The notes beneath the pieces were generated by a model, which saw nothing but the letters and a program-made list of their open reading frames with translations, made no database searches and was not told the origin of the DNA. A program made the translations under genes and the position numbers. A stretch of DNA of 45,422 nucleotides from Anaerolineales bacterium (GTDB lineage Bacteria > Chloroflexota > Anaerolineae > Anaerolineales > Villigracilaceae). The stretch covers positions 1 through 45,422 of the forward strand of contig JAFGKO010000312.1 of assembly GCA_016928525.1 (NCBI GenBank), read 5' to 3'. This document shows, in pieces, positions 7,817-15,977 of the stretch. How positions within the stretch are numbered: the first letter of the stretch is position 1; each line of letters begins with the position of its first letter.

Positions 7817-8854
7817 ATGATGATCATCATGCACCCCGGCGCAACCGAAGAACAAGTTGCCCACGTTATCGAACATATCGAAGAAAACAACTTATCTGCC
7901 CATACGATAGTCGGCGTCGAGCAGACTATCATCGGCGCAGTCGGCGAGAGTCACGGCGTGCCTACCAGTATCTTCGAGACCTTGCCGGGCGTGCTGGCCG
8001 TCCAGCGCATTTCCCAACCCTACAAACTGGCTTCGCGCCAGTTCCATCCCGAAAATTCGATCTTTCCGCTTAACGGGTTCACTATCGGCGGCGAGGAAAT
8101 CCCGATCATAGCGGGGCCCTGCTCGGTTGAGTCCCGTGCGCAGATCATCGAAGTGGCGCAAGCTGTCAAAGAGACGGGTGCAAACGCCTTACGCGGCGGC
8201 GTCTTCAAGCCTCGCACGTCCCCCTATGCTTTCCAGGGACTAGGTGAAGAAGGCCTCGAGTACATGGCTGAAGCTCGTGAATTGACTGGCCTGCCGGTTG
8301 TCGTCGAAGTCATGGCGGTTTCGCAGGTGCCGCTCATGGTCAAGTATGTGGATGTGCTCCAAATTGGGGCGCGCAACATGCAAAACTTCAACCTGCTGCG
8401 AGCGGTCGGCGATACCCGCACGCCTGTACTGCTCAAACGTGGCATGAGCGCCACGGTCGAGGACCTGCTCATGGCGGCTGAATACATCCTGGCCGGCGGC
8501 AACGAGCGGGTCATGCTGTGTGAACGCGGCATCCGCACCTTCGAGACCGCCACCCGCAACACGACCGACATCAATGCCATTCCAGTGCTCAAGGAACTCA
8601 CCCACCTGCCTGTCGTGCTCGACCCCAGCCATTCCACTGGCCACTACAATTACGTCGCGGCGGTTGCCAAAGCCGCCGTGGCCGCCGGAGCCGATGGTAT
8701 CATCGTCGAAGTCCACCCCGACCCTGCCCATGCCATCTCAGACGGCATCCAATCGCTCACCCCAGAGAATTTCGCCAAAATGGTGTGCCAGGTCAAAGCC
8801 GTAGCCGAGGCCGTCGACCGTTGCCTGGTTTCAAAGATTCCCTCTCCCTTTTAG
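7817..8854 (+). CDS. aroF: 3-deoxy-7-phosphoheptulonate synthase, copy 2
   Basis: This is a tandem paralogue of the preceding gene with the same 345-residue length and domain plan: [14 protein letters not shown] start, ferredoxin-like domain to about residue 70, then [37 protein letters not shown] and [11 protein letters not shown]. The barrel is strongly conserved between copies, while the N-terminal regulatory domain and the C-terminus diverge. The last residues (KIPSPF and the TAG stop) are encoded by the left arm of a family C repeat (8841-8861), so the repeat created the present stop. The long shared history suggests duplication and later specialisation rather than a recent assembly artefact. 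Confidence 0.94.
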   Translation: MMIIMHPGATEEQVAHVIEHIEENNLSAHTIVGVEQTIIGAVGESHGVPTSIFETLPGVLAVQRISQPYKLASRQFHPENSIFPLNGFTIGGEEIPIIAGPCSVESRAQIIEVAQAVKETGANALRGGVFKPRTSPYAFQGLGEEGLEYMAEARELTGLPVVVEVMAVSQVPLMVKYVDVLQIGARNMQNFNLLRAVGDTRTPVLLKRGMSATVEDLLMAAEYILAGGNERVMLCERGIRTFETATRNTTDINAIPVLKELTHLPVVLDPSHSTGHYNYVAAVAKAAVAAGADGIIVEVHPDPAHAISDGIQSLTPENFAKMVCQVKAVAEAVDRCLVSKIPSPF

Positions 8855-8861
8855 GGAGAGG
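8841..8861. repeat. Palindromic repeat, family C, supplying the aroF2 stop codon
   Basis: CCTCTCCCT (8841-8849) pairs with AGGGAGAGG (8853-8861) around a 3-base loop. The aroF2 stop TAG lies in the hairpin, and the tyrA start follows 20 bases after it. Without a T-tract it is not an obvious terminator. Confidence 0.6.
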
Positions 8862-8881
8862 ACCAGGGTGATGGTCTGCAT

Positions 8882-9739
8882 ATGGAACCAGACTTTAATC
8901 TTAAAGATGCCAACATTGCTATTATTGGATTGGGACTCATGGGCGGCTCCCTGGCGCTTTCCCTTAAGGGACGTTGTCGCCGCCTGAGCGCCTATGACCC
9001 GGATCAATCCACACTCGAGCTTGCCAGCCGTCAAGAAATCGTTCACTTTGCTGCTGATGATCCCGCTAAAATCCTGGCGGACGCCGCTCTCGTTATCTTA
9101 GCCTGTCCTGTCCCCGCTATTGTGGACTGGCTGGGAAGTCTGCACGAATATATCCAGCATCCGTGCATTGTGCTTGACATTGGCTCCTCTAAGCGGACGA
9201 TTGTCTCTGCTCTCAAGGCCCTGCCCGCCAATTTCGACCCCATTGGCGGACATCCGATTTGTGGCCGGGAGCGGCTCTCACTCGAAAACGCCGAACGCTT
9301 TTTGTACCGCGACGCGCCCTTCGTGCTGACTCCGCTGCATCGAACCAGCCAACGCGCCCGTTCTGCCGTCCTACAAATCGTTGCAGCCCTCGGCGCTCGT
9401 CCCATCTGGTTGGATGCCGGTGACCACGACCGGATATTGGCCTCCACCAGCCACCTGCCTTACCTGCTTTCGTCCGCGTTGGCGTTGGCCACACCAGAAG
9501 AATGCGCCCCCCTCATCGGCCCGGGATTCAGCTCTTCGGCGCGGCTGGCAGGCACCCCGTCCAACATGATGCTGGGTGTACTCCAATCCAACCGCGATAA
9601 CCTCCTGGATGCCCTCGACCGTCTACAAGAACAAATTGCTACAATTAAATCTGCCCTTATCGTTGGTGATTTTGCTTCACTTCAGGCAACTCTCGACGCC
9701 GCCCGCGATCAATACCAACAACTGCTCACCGAAAACTGA
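8882..9739 (+). CDS. tyrA: Prephenate dehydrogenase
   Basis: A 285-residue NAD(P)-dependent dehydrogenase that converts prephenate to 4-hydroxyphenylpyruvate, the Tyr branch. The Rossmann loop is IAIIGLGLMGGSLALSL (about 12-28). The catalytic-region motif GGHPICGRE follows at about residue 121, and the C-terminal helical dimer domain contains DHDRILASTSHLPYLLS. It lacks any fused chorismate mutase or ACT domain, consistent with the separate aroH. The ribosome site is poor; GGTGATGG from the adjoining repeat lies about eight bases upstream. The product 4-hydroxyphenylpyruvate is also the substrate of the hpd gene encoded at 30770 on the other strand. Confidence 0.9.
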   Translation: MEPDFNLKDANIAIIGLGLMGGSLALSLKGRCRRLSAYDPDQSTLELASRQEIVHFAADDPAKILADAALVILACPVPAIVDWLGSLHEYIQHPCIVLDIGSSKRTIVSALKALPANFDPIGGHPICGRERLSLENAERFLYRDAPFVLTPLHRTSQRARSAVLQIVAALGARPIWLDAGDHDRILASTSHLPYLLSSALALATPEECAPLIGPGFSSSARLAGTPSNMMLGVLQSNRDNLLDALDRLQEQIATIKSALIVGDFASLQATLDAARDQYQQLLTEN

Positions 9740-9761
9740 TCACTGGTTACTGGTCACTGAT
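9737..9761. repeat. Short dispersed repeat (TGATCACTGGTTACTGGTCACTGAT)
   Basis: The whole spacer between tyrA and aroA is TGATCACT and GTCACTGA motifs. A related stretch (ACCGATCACTGAAAACTGATGACAG) occupies 11886-11910 between aroE and aroC. Neither has a T-tract. The copy here leaves aroA without a recognisable Shine-Dalgarno. Confidence 0.45.
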
Positions 9762-11063
9762 ATGCTTATCACTCCAATCTCCCATCCCTTGAACGCCAGC
9801 GTCCGCGTCCCCGGCTCCAAATCGCTAACCAACCGCGCGCTGCTCATTGCTGCTCTGGCGGATGGGGCCACCACACTCACCAACGCGCTTTTCTCCGACG
9901 ACTCCTGCTACTTCGCCAGCGCCCTGCAAACTCTGGGTTTTGACGTGATTCTGGATTCTGGGAATTCCCGTATGACCGTCACCGGCCTGGGCGGGTGTAT
10001 CCCGTCCAATCAAGCCGAACTCTTCATTGGCAATGCTGGGACGGCGGCGCGTTTCCTTTCCGCATTTCTCACGTTGGGAGACGGCGAATACATCCTGGAT
10101 GGCGATGCCAGAATGCGCGAACGTCCCATTGGCGATTTGATGGAGGCGCTAACGCAATTAGGGGCAAACATTAGCCCTCTCTCCCATTGGGGAAGGGGGT
10201 GGGGTGAGGGAGAAATTGATCATATCTACCCGCCTCTGAAAGTTATGGCCTCAGGCCTGCCGGGTGGAAAAACAAGAATTTCCGGCAATATCTCCTCTCA
10301 GTTTTTATCCGCCTTGCTGATGGTCGCTCCCTATGCCCAGACTCCGGTGGAAATCGAAGTCGCCACCGAACTCAATTCCAAACCCTATGTGGATATGACT
10401 TTGTCCATCATGGCTGATTTCGGTATTAGCGTGGAACGGGATGGTTATAAACGTTTTTCCATATTTCCTTCTCGCTATTCTCCACTCTCTACTTATCTGA
10501 TCGAATCGGATGCCTCTGCCGCCTCCTACTTTTTCGCCGCCCCAGCGATCTGCGGTGGGGTTGTTCGCGTCGAAAATATCTCGCGCAAATCAGTACAGGG
10601 CGATATTGCCTTCCTGAATGTTCTGGCTGAAATGGGATGTGATGTCGCTGAAAGCGAAAACGCTATTGAAGTAACTTGCCTTAACAAATTACGCGGAATC
10701 GAAGTAGACATGCGCAACATCTCCGATACCGCCCAAACCCTGGCGGCGATGGCGCCCTTTGCATCATCTCCCACCCGTATCCGTGGCATTGCCTCGGCCC
10801 GCGTCAAAGAAACAGATCGAGTCCATGCGACTTGTACCGAACTGACCCGCCTCGGCGTTCGCGTGGATGAACACGAAGACGGCATGACGATTTATCCGTG
10901 CGATGAAATTCGCCCGGCAACGGTCCGCACTTACAACGATCATCGCATGGCAATGGCTTTCTCGCTGATCGGCCTGCGTGTGCCGGGAGTAGTAATTGAA
11001 AATCCTAGCTGTGTTTCGAAAACTTTTCCGAATTTTTTCGAAGTTCTGGAGACCTTACGGTGA
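9762..11063 (+). CDS. aroA: 3-phosphoshikimate 1-carboxyvinyltransferase (EPSP synthase)
   Basis: The 433-residue enzyme joins phosphoenolpyruvate to shikimate 3-phosphate, the sixth shikimate step. Motifs: PGSKSLTNRALLIAAL near the N-terminus, GNAGTAARFLSAFLTLG, SSQFLSALLMVAPYA, ESDASAASYFFAAPAI, KETDRVHATCTELTRLG and DHRMAMAFSLIGL. The ATG at 9762 gives the normal start, MLITPISHPLNASVRVPGSK; earlier in-frame codons overlap tyrA and a spacer repeat. Residues 138-151 (SPLSHWGRGWGEGE) are encoded by a family C palindrome inserted in frame; the flanking sequence resumes with IDHIYPPLKVMASGLPGGK, so the enzyme is probably still active. The stop overlaps the aroE GTG start. Confidence 0.95.
   Translation: MLITPISHPLNASVRVPGSKSLTNRALLIAALADGATTLTNALFSDDSCYFASALQTLGFDVILDSGNSRMTVTGLGGCIPSNQAELFIGNAGTAARFLSAFLTLGDGEYILDGDARMRERPIGDLMEALTQLGANISPLSHWGRGWGEGEIDHIYPPLKVMASGLPGGKTRISGNISSQFLSALLMVAPYAQTPVEIEVATELNSKPYVDMTLSIMADFGISVERDGYKRFSIFPSRYSPLSTYLIESDASAASYFFAAPAICGGVVRVENISRKSVQGDIAFLNVLAEMGCDVAESENAIEVTCLNKLRGIEVDMRNISDTAQTLAAMAPFASSPTRIRGIASARVKETDRVHATCTELTRLGVRVDEHEDGMTIYPCDEIRPATVRTYNDHRMAMAFSLIGLRVPGVVIENPSCVSKTFPNFFEVLETLR
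10175..10210. repeat. Family C repeat in frame inside aroA
   Basis: CCCTCTCTCCCATTGG followed by GGAAGGGGGTGGGGTGAGGG is the purine-side orientation of the family C palindrome. It is translated as SPLSHWGRGWGEG within EPSP synthase and keeps the reading frame. Confidence 0.7.
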
Positions 11064-11881
11064 TTCGGCTCGGCCTCATCGGTTACCCGCTCGGGCACAG
11101 CCTTTCGCCCAAAATCCAGGTCGCCGCGTTGGACGTTTGCGGGTTGGAAGGTGAGTACGCTCTCTTTCCCATTGCTCCTGGTGACCAGCAAGGGTTGAAA
11201 GAGTTGCTTGCCCATGTCCGCAGTGGTGAGATCACCGGGTTGAATGTTACCATCCCGCACAAGCAAAACGTTGTCCCAATGCTGGATGAGCTGAGGCCTA
11301 CAGCACATGCTATTGGTGCTGTAAACACCATTTCAATGCAGAACGGCAGACTGATTGGCGATAATACCGACGCGCCGGGTTTCCTGGCTGATTTGAAAAG
11401 TTTTTTAACCACGGAGACACAGAGACACAGAGACAAAAAATCTGTTTTAGTCTTGGGTGCAGGTGGATCGGCGCGCGCGGTGGTTTATGCGCTCGTCAAT
11501 GATGGCTGGAATGTCACTGTCACTGCTCGCCAGAATAAACAATCCGAAGAACTCGCTATCCATTATGAATTGCATACCATGCACTACCCCAACCTTCAAC
11601 CTACAACCTTCAACTTGATTGTGAATACCACCCCCCTCGGTATGTCCCCCAACGTGGACGAATCTCCCTGGCCTGCTGACCTGCCCTTCCCGCCGGACGC
11701 GGCAGTATATGATCTCATTTACAATCCACGCGAGACGAAATTAGTCAAAGATGCCCGCGCTGCAGGATTGCCTGCCACCACTGGCTTGGGGATGCTCATC
11801 GAGCAAGCGGCTCTGGCTTTCGAAATCTGGACCGGCTACACCCTACCGCGTAAAAATTTATGGAACGCAGTCAAAGGCTGA
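11060..11881 (+). CDS. aroE: Shikimate dehydrogenase
   Basis: This 273-residue enzyme reduces 3-dehydroshikimate with NADPH. Substrate-domain motifs: GYPLGHSLSP (8-17), NVTIPHKQNV with the catalytic Lys, AIGAVNTI and GDNTDAPGF with the catalytic Asp. The nucleotide domain has VLVLGAGGSARAVVYAL. It starts with GTG at 11060, inside the aroA stop (GTGA overlap), implying translational coupling. Two stretches look repeat-derived: FLTTETQRHRDKK (about 115-127), just before the Rossmann strand, from a family B repeat, and NLQPTTFN (about 177-184) from an AACCTTCAACCTACAACC tract. Both sit at loops between secondary structures, so function is probably kept. Confidence 0.93.
   Translation: MIRLGLIGYPLGHSLSPKIQVAALDVCGLEGEYALFPIAPGDQQGLKELLAHVRSGEITGLNVTIPHKQNVVPMLDELRPTAHAIGAVNTISMQNGRLIGDNTDAPGFLADLKSFLTTETQRHRDKKSVLVLGAGGSARAVVYALVNDGWNVTVTARQNKQSEELAIHYELHTMHYPNLQPTTFNLIVNTTPLGMSPNVDESPWPADLPFPPDAAVYDLIYNPRETKLVKDARAAGLPATTGLGMLIEQAALAFEIWTGYTLPRKNLWNAVKG
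11406..11434. repeat. Family B repeat in frame inside aroE
   Basis: AACCACGGAGACACAGAG followed by ACACAGAGACA matches one arm of the family B element at 15110-15188. It encodes TTETQRHRD within shikimate dehydrogenase without breaking the frame. Confidence 0.7.
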
Positions 11882-11917
11882 TTACCGATCACTGAAAACT
11901 GATGACAGGAGACTGAA

Positions 11918-13111
11918 ATGCCCCTACGCTTCCTCACCGCCGGAGAATCCCACGGCCCCGCACTGACTGCCATCCTGGACGGTATGCCCGCGGGTCTGTC
12001 GCTAGACGCATCTATCATCGACCACGAACTTGCCCGCCGCCAAAAGGGTTATGGCTCCGGCGGACGGATGAAGATCGAGAAAGATACTGTCCAGATATTG
12101 GGCGGTGTCATGGCTGGCGAGACAACCGGCGCACCGATTGCGTTGCTAGTCGAAAACGCCGACCACGTCAAATGGAAAGGCAAAGCCATTGAGCCGCTGA
12201 CGGCACCCCGTCCTGGTCACGCCGACCTGACCGGGGCTGTCAAGTACGGTTACCGCGACCTGCGCCCCACGCTGGAGCGCTCGTCGGCGCGCGAGACGGC
12301 CATGCGGGTGGCAGTGGGCGCGGTGTGCAGGCATTTTCTGTCGGAGTTTGGGATCGTCGTCGGTGGGTATGTGAAATCCATTGGCGAGGTTGAAGCTGAT
12401 TTTGGTGGGAGCAGTTACCAGGCCCGGTTCGAGGCGGCGGAGGAAAATGACGTGCGTTGCCCCGATCTGGTCGCAGCGGGGAAGATGCAAACACGCATCG
12501 AACAAATCATTCACGGCAAAGATACACTGGGCGGTGTGCTTGAAATCGCAGTGTTGAATGTTCCCGTCGGGCTGGGTTCCTACGCCCAGTGGGATCGTCG
12601 TCTTGAAGCCCGGCTGGCGCAAGCAGTTCTGTCGGTGCAGGCGATGAAGGGAGTGGAGATCGGCGATGCATTTGAGAATGCACGACTGCCGGGCACAAAA
12701 GCACATGATGCGATTACCCTCACCCCTAGCCCCTCTCCCAATTTGGGAGAGGGAAGATTAACCCGTCCTACCAACCGCGCAGGCGGGACCGAGGGTGGCG
12801 TGACTAACGGCCAGCCGCTTGTCATCCGCGCTGCGATGAAGCCGATTGCCACCACGCTCACCCCGCAGATGACGGTTGACCTGGCGACCGGACAGGAAGG
12901 GCCTACGAGATACGAGCGCTCCGATTTCTGCCCGGTGCCGCGCGCCGTGCCGATTTTGGAAGCAATGGTTGCCTTTGTATTGGCCGATGCGTTGATCGAA
13001 AAGCTAGGTGGCGACTCGTTGGGCGAGATGCAGCCACGTTTTGAAGCCTTACGGCAGGCGCGTCTCGAAGATTTACCTATGGACAACCATCCACATGTTT
13101 GGTGGGAGTGA
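11918..13111 (+). CDS. aroC: Chorismate synthase
   Basis: The 397-residue FMN-dependent enzyme makes chorismate from EPSP. Signatures: FLTAGESHGPALTAI at the start, KYGYRDLRPTLERSSARET, and NRAGGTEGGVTNGQPLVIRAA. AGGAGA lies before the ATG at 11918. About 18 extra residues (TLTPSPSPNLGEGRLTRP, near 267-284) separate KAHDAI from TNRAGG; they come from an in-frame family C repeat whose hairpin spans 12731-12753. In relatives this place is a short variable loop before the flavin-binding segment. The gene ends four bases before aroK-aroB. Confidence 0.94.
   Translation: MPLRFLTAGESHGPALTAILDGMPAGLSLDASIIDHELARRQKGYGSGGRMKIEKDTVQILGGVMAGETTGAPIALLVENADHVKWKGKAIEPLTAPRPGHADLTGAVKYGYRDLRPTLERSSARETAMRVAVGAVCRHFLSEFGIVVGGYVKSIGEVEADFGGSSYQARFEAAEENDVRCPDLVAAGKMQTRIEQIIHGKDTLGGVLEIAVLNVPVGLGSYAQWDRRLEARLAQAVLSVQAMKGVEIGDAFENARLPGTKAHDAITLTPSPSPNLGEGRLTRPTNRAGGTEGGVTNGQPLVIRAAMKPIATTLTPQMTVDLATGQEGPTRYERSDFCPVPRAVPILEAMVAFVLADALIEKLGGDSLGEMQPRFEALRQARLEDLPMDNHPHVWWE
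12717..12753. repeat. Family C repeat in frame inside aroC
   Basis: CCCTCACCCCTAGCC leads into a hairpin CCCTCTCCCAA / TTTGGGAGAGGG (12731-12753). It is translated as TLTPSPSPNLGEG. The orientation is opposite to that of the copy in aroA. Confidence 0.72.
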
Positions 13112-13114
13112 AGG

Positions 13115-14653
13115 ATGCATATTTTTCTCTATGGTCCCTCAGGTAGTGGAAAGTCTACGGTTGGGAAATTATTATCTCGCGCCCTTAATTTGCCTTTCTT
13201 TGACTTGGATGCCGAGATCGAAGACGCTGCCGGGCAGTCTATTCCGCAGATGATAACCGGGCAAGGAGAGAGTGCTTTTCGAGATGCAGAAACTATCGAA
13301 TTACAAAAAGTTATTTTTGGAGCGAATAAAATCATCGCCCTGGGTGGCGGGACACTGTTGCAGGATGAAAACCGTTCTTTGGCCGAAACTGCGGGACAGG
13401 TCGTCTTGCTCGTTGTGGACCTGCCTACCCTCGTTGAGCGGCTTTCCCAAGATGAAAATGAACGTCCTTTGCTGGCTGGGGAATTGGAGGACAGACTCGC
13501 TGATTTGCTCGAGTGTCGGCGGGAACATTATGCTTCCTTTCCTTTGGGCGTGGACGCCTCTCAAGCACCCGAACAGGTAGCCTGGGACATCCAGCGTTTG
13601 ATGGGGCGGTATCATCTGCGGGGGATGGGCGCAGGCTATGATGTCATCGTGCAGGAAGGTGGGATCGATCAACTAGGTGACATGCTGAAATCGCGCGCGC
13701 TGGGTGGGCCGGTTTTAGTTATTAGCGACATGAATGTCGCACAACATTATGCCGGGCGTGTGATGAAATCCCTACAAGCGACGGGATATACGGCCAGCCA
13801 ACTGGTCATCCTGGCGGGCGAGGCGCACAAAAACCTGGAGACGGTTGCATCCCTGTGGCGCGGTTGCCTGGAAGCAGGACTCGACCGCAAGAGCACGATC
13901 ATTGCCTTAGGCGGCGGCGTGGTCGGGGATCTGGCCGGGTTCGCGGCGGCCACGTTCATGCGCGGCTGTAACTGGGTTGCCGTACCGACCACCCTGCTGG
14001 CGATGGTGGATGCCTCGCTGGGCGGCAAGACCGGCTTCGACCTGCCCGAAGGCAAGAACCTGGTGGGCGCGTTCTACCCGCCGCGGCTGGTGCTGGCTGA
14101 CCCGGATGTGCTCTCCACGTTGCCGGAGCGGGAACTGCGCGCCGGGCTGGCGGAGGTGGTCAAGCACGGTGTCATTGCCGACCCGGGGTTGTTCGAGCTG
14201 TGCACCCAGGGCTGGGAGACGGCCATTGCCCGCCTGCCGGAAGTGGTGCGGCGCGGTATGGCGGTCAAGGTGAAAGTGATCGAAGAAGATCCATACGAGA
14301 GAGGCATCCGGGCGGCGCTCAACCTGGGTCATACGATCGGGCACGCGGTGGAGTTGGTCAGCGGATTCAGCCTGCTGCACGGTGAGGCCGTAGCAATTGG
14401 GATGGTGGCCGAGGCCCGGCTGGCTGAACGCTTAGCGGTGGCAAGCCCGGGCTTGCCGGATGCGATTGCAGAATCGCTTATTAGGTTGGGCTTGCCCGTC
14501 GAAATCCCTGAAATTTTGGACCGCGCTGAACTCATCCGTGCCATGCGAGTGGACAAGAAAAAAACGGCGGGTGTGGTCCGTTTTGCGCTGCCGGTGCGAA
14601 TCGGTGAGGTCAAAGTGGGAGTGGAAATAAAAGATTTGGAGAAAACCCTATGA
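13115..14653 (+). CDS. aroKB: Shikimate kinase / 3-dehydroquinate synthase fusion
   Basis: One 512-residue chain carries two shikimate enzymes. Residues 1-170 are shikimate kinase: P-loop GPSGSGKST (7-15), FFDLDAEIE for shikimate and metal binding, and [10 protein letters not shown]. Residues 171-512 are dehydroquinate synthase: [23 protein letters not shown] split over the NAD site, [29 protein letters not shown], the zinc ligand region AEVVKHGVI and [11 protein letters not shown]. The fusion joins step 5 to step 2 of the pathway, so it does not channel consecutive intermediates. The start follows aroC by three bases with AAGG upstream; the stop overlaps the aroQ start (ATGA). Confidence 0.95.
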   Translation: MHIFLYGPSGSGKSTVGKLLSRALNLPFFDLDAEIEDAAGQSIPQMITGQGESAFRDAETIELQKVIFGANKIIALGGGTLLQDENRSLAETAGQVVLLVVDLPTLVERLSQDENERPLLAGELEDRLADLLECRREHYASFPLGVDASQAPEQVAWDIQRLMGRYHLRGMGAGYDVIVQEGGIDQLGDMLKSRALGGPVLVISDMNVAQHYAGRVMKSLQATGYTASQLVILAGEAHKNLETVASLWRGCLEAGLDRKSTIIALGGGVVGDLAGFAAATFMRGCNWVAVPTTLLAMVDASLGGKTGFDLPEGKNLVGAFYPPRLVLADPDVLSTLPERELRAGLAEVVKHGVIADPGLFELCTQGWETAIARLPEVVRRGMAVKVKVIEEDPYERGIRAALNLGHTIGHAVELVSGFSLLHGEAVAIGMVAEARLAERLAVASPGLPDAIAESLIRLGLPVEIPEILDRAELIRAMRVDKKKTAGVVRFALPVRIGEVKVGVEIKDLEKTL

Positions 14654-15084
14654 AAATTTTGGTATTGCACGGTCCTAACTTGAACCTGCTGGGCACACGC
14701 GAGCCTGAAGTGTACGGTTCGATGAGCCTGGCGGAGATCGATGCCCGGCTGGTCGAGCAGGGCCGTGAACTTGGGGTTGAAGTGACCTGCCGGCAATCGA
14801 ACCACGAGGGCGCCTTGATCGATGCCTTGCAAGATGCGCGGACATGGGCGGATGGGGTGATCTTCAACCCCGGCGGGTACACGCACACATCGGTGGCCTT
14901 GTGCGACGCGATTGCGGCGATTGGCATCCCTGTGATCGAAGTACATCTGTCGAACGTGTATGCGCGCGAGGAGTTCCGGCATAAGTCGTTGCTCTCGGCT
15001 GTGTGCAAAGGGAAGATTACCGGGCTTGGCTGGCGTTCTTACGAGTTGGCGCTGACCTATCTGGTTGAAGCACTGGGCAATTGA
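14650..15084 (+). CDS. aroQ: 3-dehydroquinate dehydratase, type II
   Basis: A 144-residue type II dehydroquinase, the standard length for the dodecameric family. [23 protein letters not shown] carries the mobile-loop Arg and the catalytic Tyr; [17 protein letters not shown] and [16 protein letters not shown] supply the substrate-binding Asn/Thr and the catalytic His. It catalyses step 3 of the shikimate pathway. It overlaps the aroK-aroB stop by four bases and is the last gene of the operon: 28 bases later a family B palindrome begins that may terminate transcription. With it the operon encodes all seven shikimate enzymes plus aroH and tyrA. Confidence 0.96.
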   Translation: MKILVLHGPNLNLLGTREPEVYGSMSLAEIDARLVEQGRELGVEVTCRQSNHEGALIDALQDARTWADGVIFNPGGYTHTSVALCDAIAAIGIPVIEVHLSNVYAREEFRHKSLLSAVCKGKITGLGWRSYELALTYLVEALGN

Positions 15085-15109
15085 GAGACTATCCGAAAAG
15101 TTCGGTTTT

Positions 15110-15188
15110 TTACCACGAAGGCACGAAGACTCAAAGACACAAAGGAAAAAAAACTTCGAGTCTTTGTGCCTTGGTGACTTAGTGGTGG
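15110..15188. repeat. Palindromic repeat, family B, complete copy
   Basis: One arm is ACCACGAAGGCACGAAG then ACTCAAAGACACAAAGG; the other is CTTCGAGTCTTTGTGCC then TTGGTGACTTAGTGGT. The arms pair over most of their length around an A-rich centre. Single arms of this family occur at 4757 and inside aroE. It lies directly downstream of the aro operon. Confidence 0.75.
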
Positions 15189-15236
15189 GTTTGCTGGTAA
15201 GGCTTTCAGAAATTCTCTGAATGTCTCACCCTGGGC

Positions 15237-15242
15237 TATAAT
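15237..15242 (+). promoter_or_regulatory. -10 element of an apparently leaderless promoter
   Basis: TATAAT ends six bases before the ATG at 15249, so transcription should start at or next to the start codon. No clear -35 is visible and the G-run between is too close to the ATG to act as a ribosome site. Confidence 0.5.
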
Positions 15243-15248
15243 CGGGGG

Positions 15249-15977
15249 ATGGCAACTTGGATTGTGCATCTACGCATCGCCGAAAATTTACTCGCCTCTA
15301 TCCAAAATCTTGATCCCGGCCAGTTTGCGATCGGCAACGTTGCGCCCGATGCCGGTATCCCTGACGAGAACTGGGAGAAATTCAACCCACCCCCCGAAGT
15401 GACGCACTTCAAACGCAGCAAGAGCGTCCATAAGGATATCGCCGACCTGGATTTCTACCGCGGCTATCTGGCGGATGTCCTGCCGGACGATACGGTTCGC
15501 TTTTCCTTTCGCCTGGGCTATTTCTTCCATCTCATTACCGACAACCTATGGACGGTCGAAGTTGGCAAGCCTACGCAAGAACGCTTTGCCGACAAGTTTG
15601 CTTCCGATAAAAAGTTCATCTGGGAAGTGAAAGAAGACTGGTATGGGCTGGATCAGATCTATGTGCGCGAGTACCCCGATTGTCTTTTCTGGCGCATCTT
15701 TCTGGATGCCCAGCCTGCTTCCGCTGAACTAGATTTTCTCCCACCAGCGGCTTTGCCCCGTCAACTGCAGCACATCAAATCCTTCTACCAACGGGATGAT
15801 GACGAAATCAAAACTATGATGGCTCGTCCGATGATCTATCTGCCTAAATCCAAAATGGATCGCTTCGTGGACGATGCTACCGAACGTATCCACGCCATTT
15901 ACCGGCTTCTCTGGCCGACTCCGCCTCTTTTAGATGGCATTTCATCCTCGCTTGAACTGCTGACACCTGATACATGA
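15249..15977 (+). CDS. Zinc-dependent phospholipase C-like hydrolase domain protein
   Basis: The 242-residue protein resembles the bacterial zinc-dependent phospholipase C/nuclease-like family of uncharacterised hydrolases. Seen: the N-terminal ATWIVHLRIAENLL with an early His, FAIGNVAPDAG, THFKRSKSVHKD and YFFHLITDNLW, giving the scattered His/Asp set expected for metal binding. There is no signal peptide, so it is probably cytoplasmic. The gene seems to be read from a leaderless transcript (TATAAT at 15237). Its stop overlaps the ATG of the next gene (ATGA), so the two hydrolases are co-expressed. The substrate is unknown. Confidence 0.65.
   Translation: MATWIVHLRIAENLLASIQNLDPGQFAIGNVAPDAGIPDENWEKFNPPPEVTHFKRSKSVHKDIADLDFYRGYLADVLPDDTVRFSFRLGYFFHLITDNLWTVEVGKPTQERFADKFASDKKFIWEVKEDWYGLDQIYVREYPDCLFWRIFLDAQPASAELDFLPPAALPRQLQHIKSFYQRDDDEIKTMMARPMIYLPKSKMDRFVDDATERIHAIYRLLWPTPPLLDGISSSLELLTPDT

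Noticed and set aside
9576..9761. N-terminal extension of AroA overlapping tyrA
   Set aside because: The extra 62 residues are an out-of-frame reading of tyrA and the spacer repeat; MLITPISHPLNAS at 9762 is the normal EPSP synthase start.
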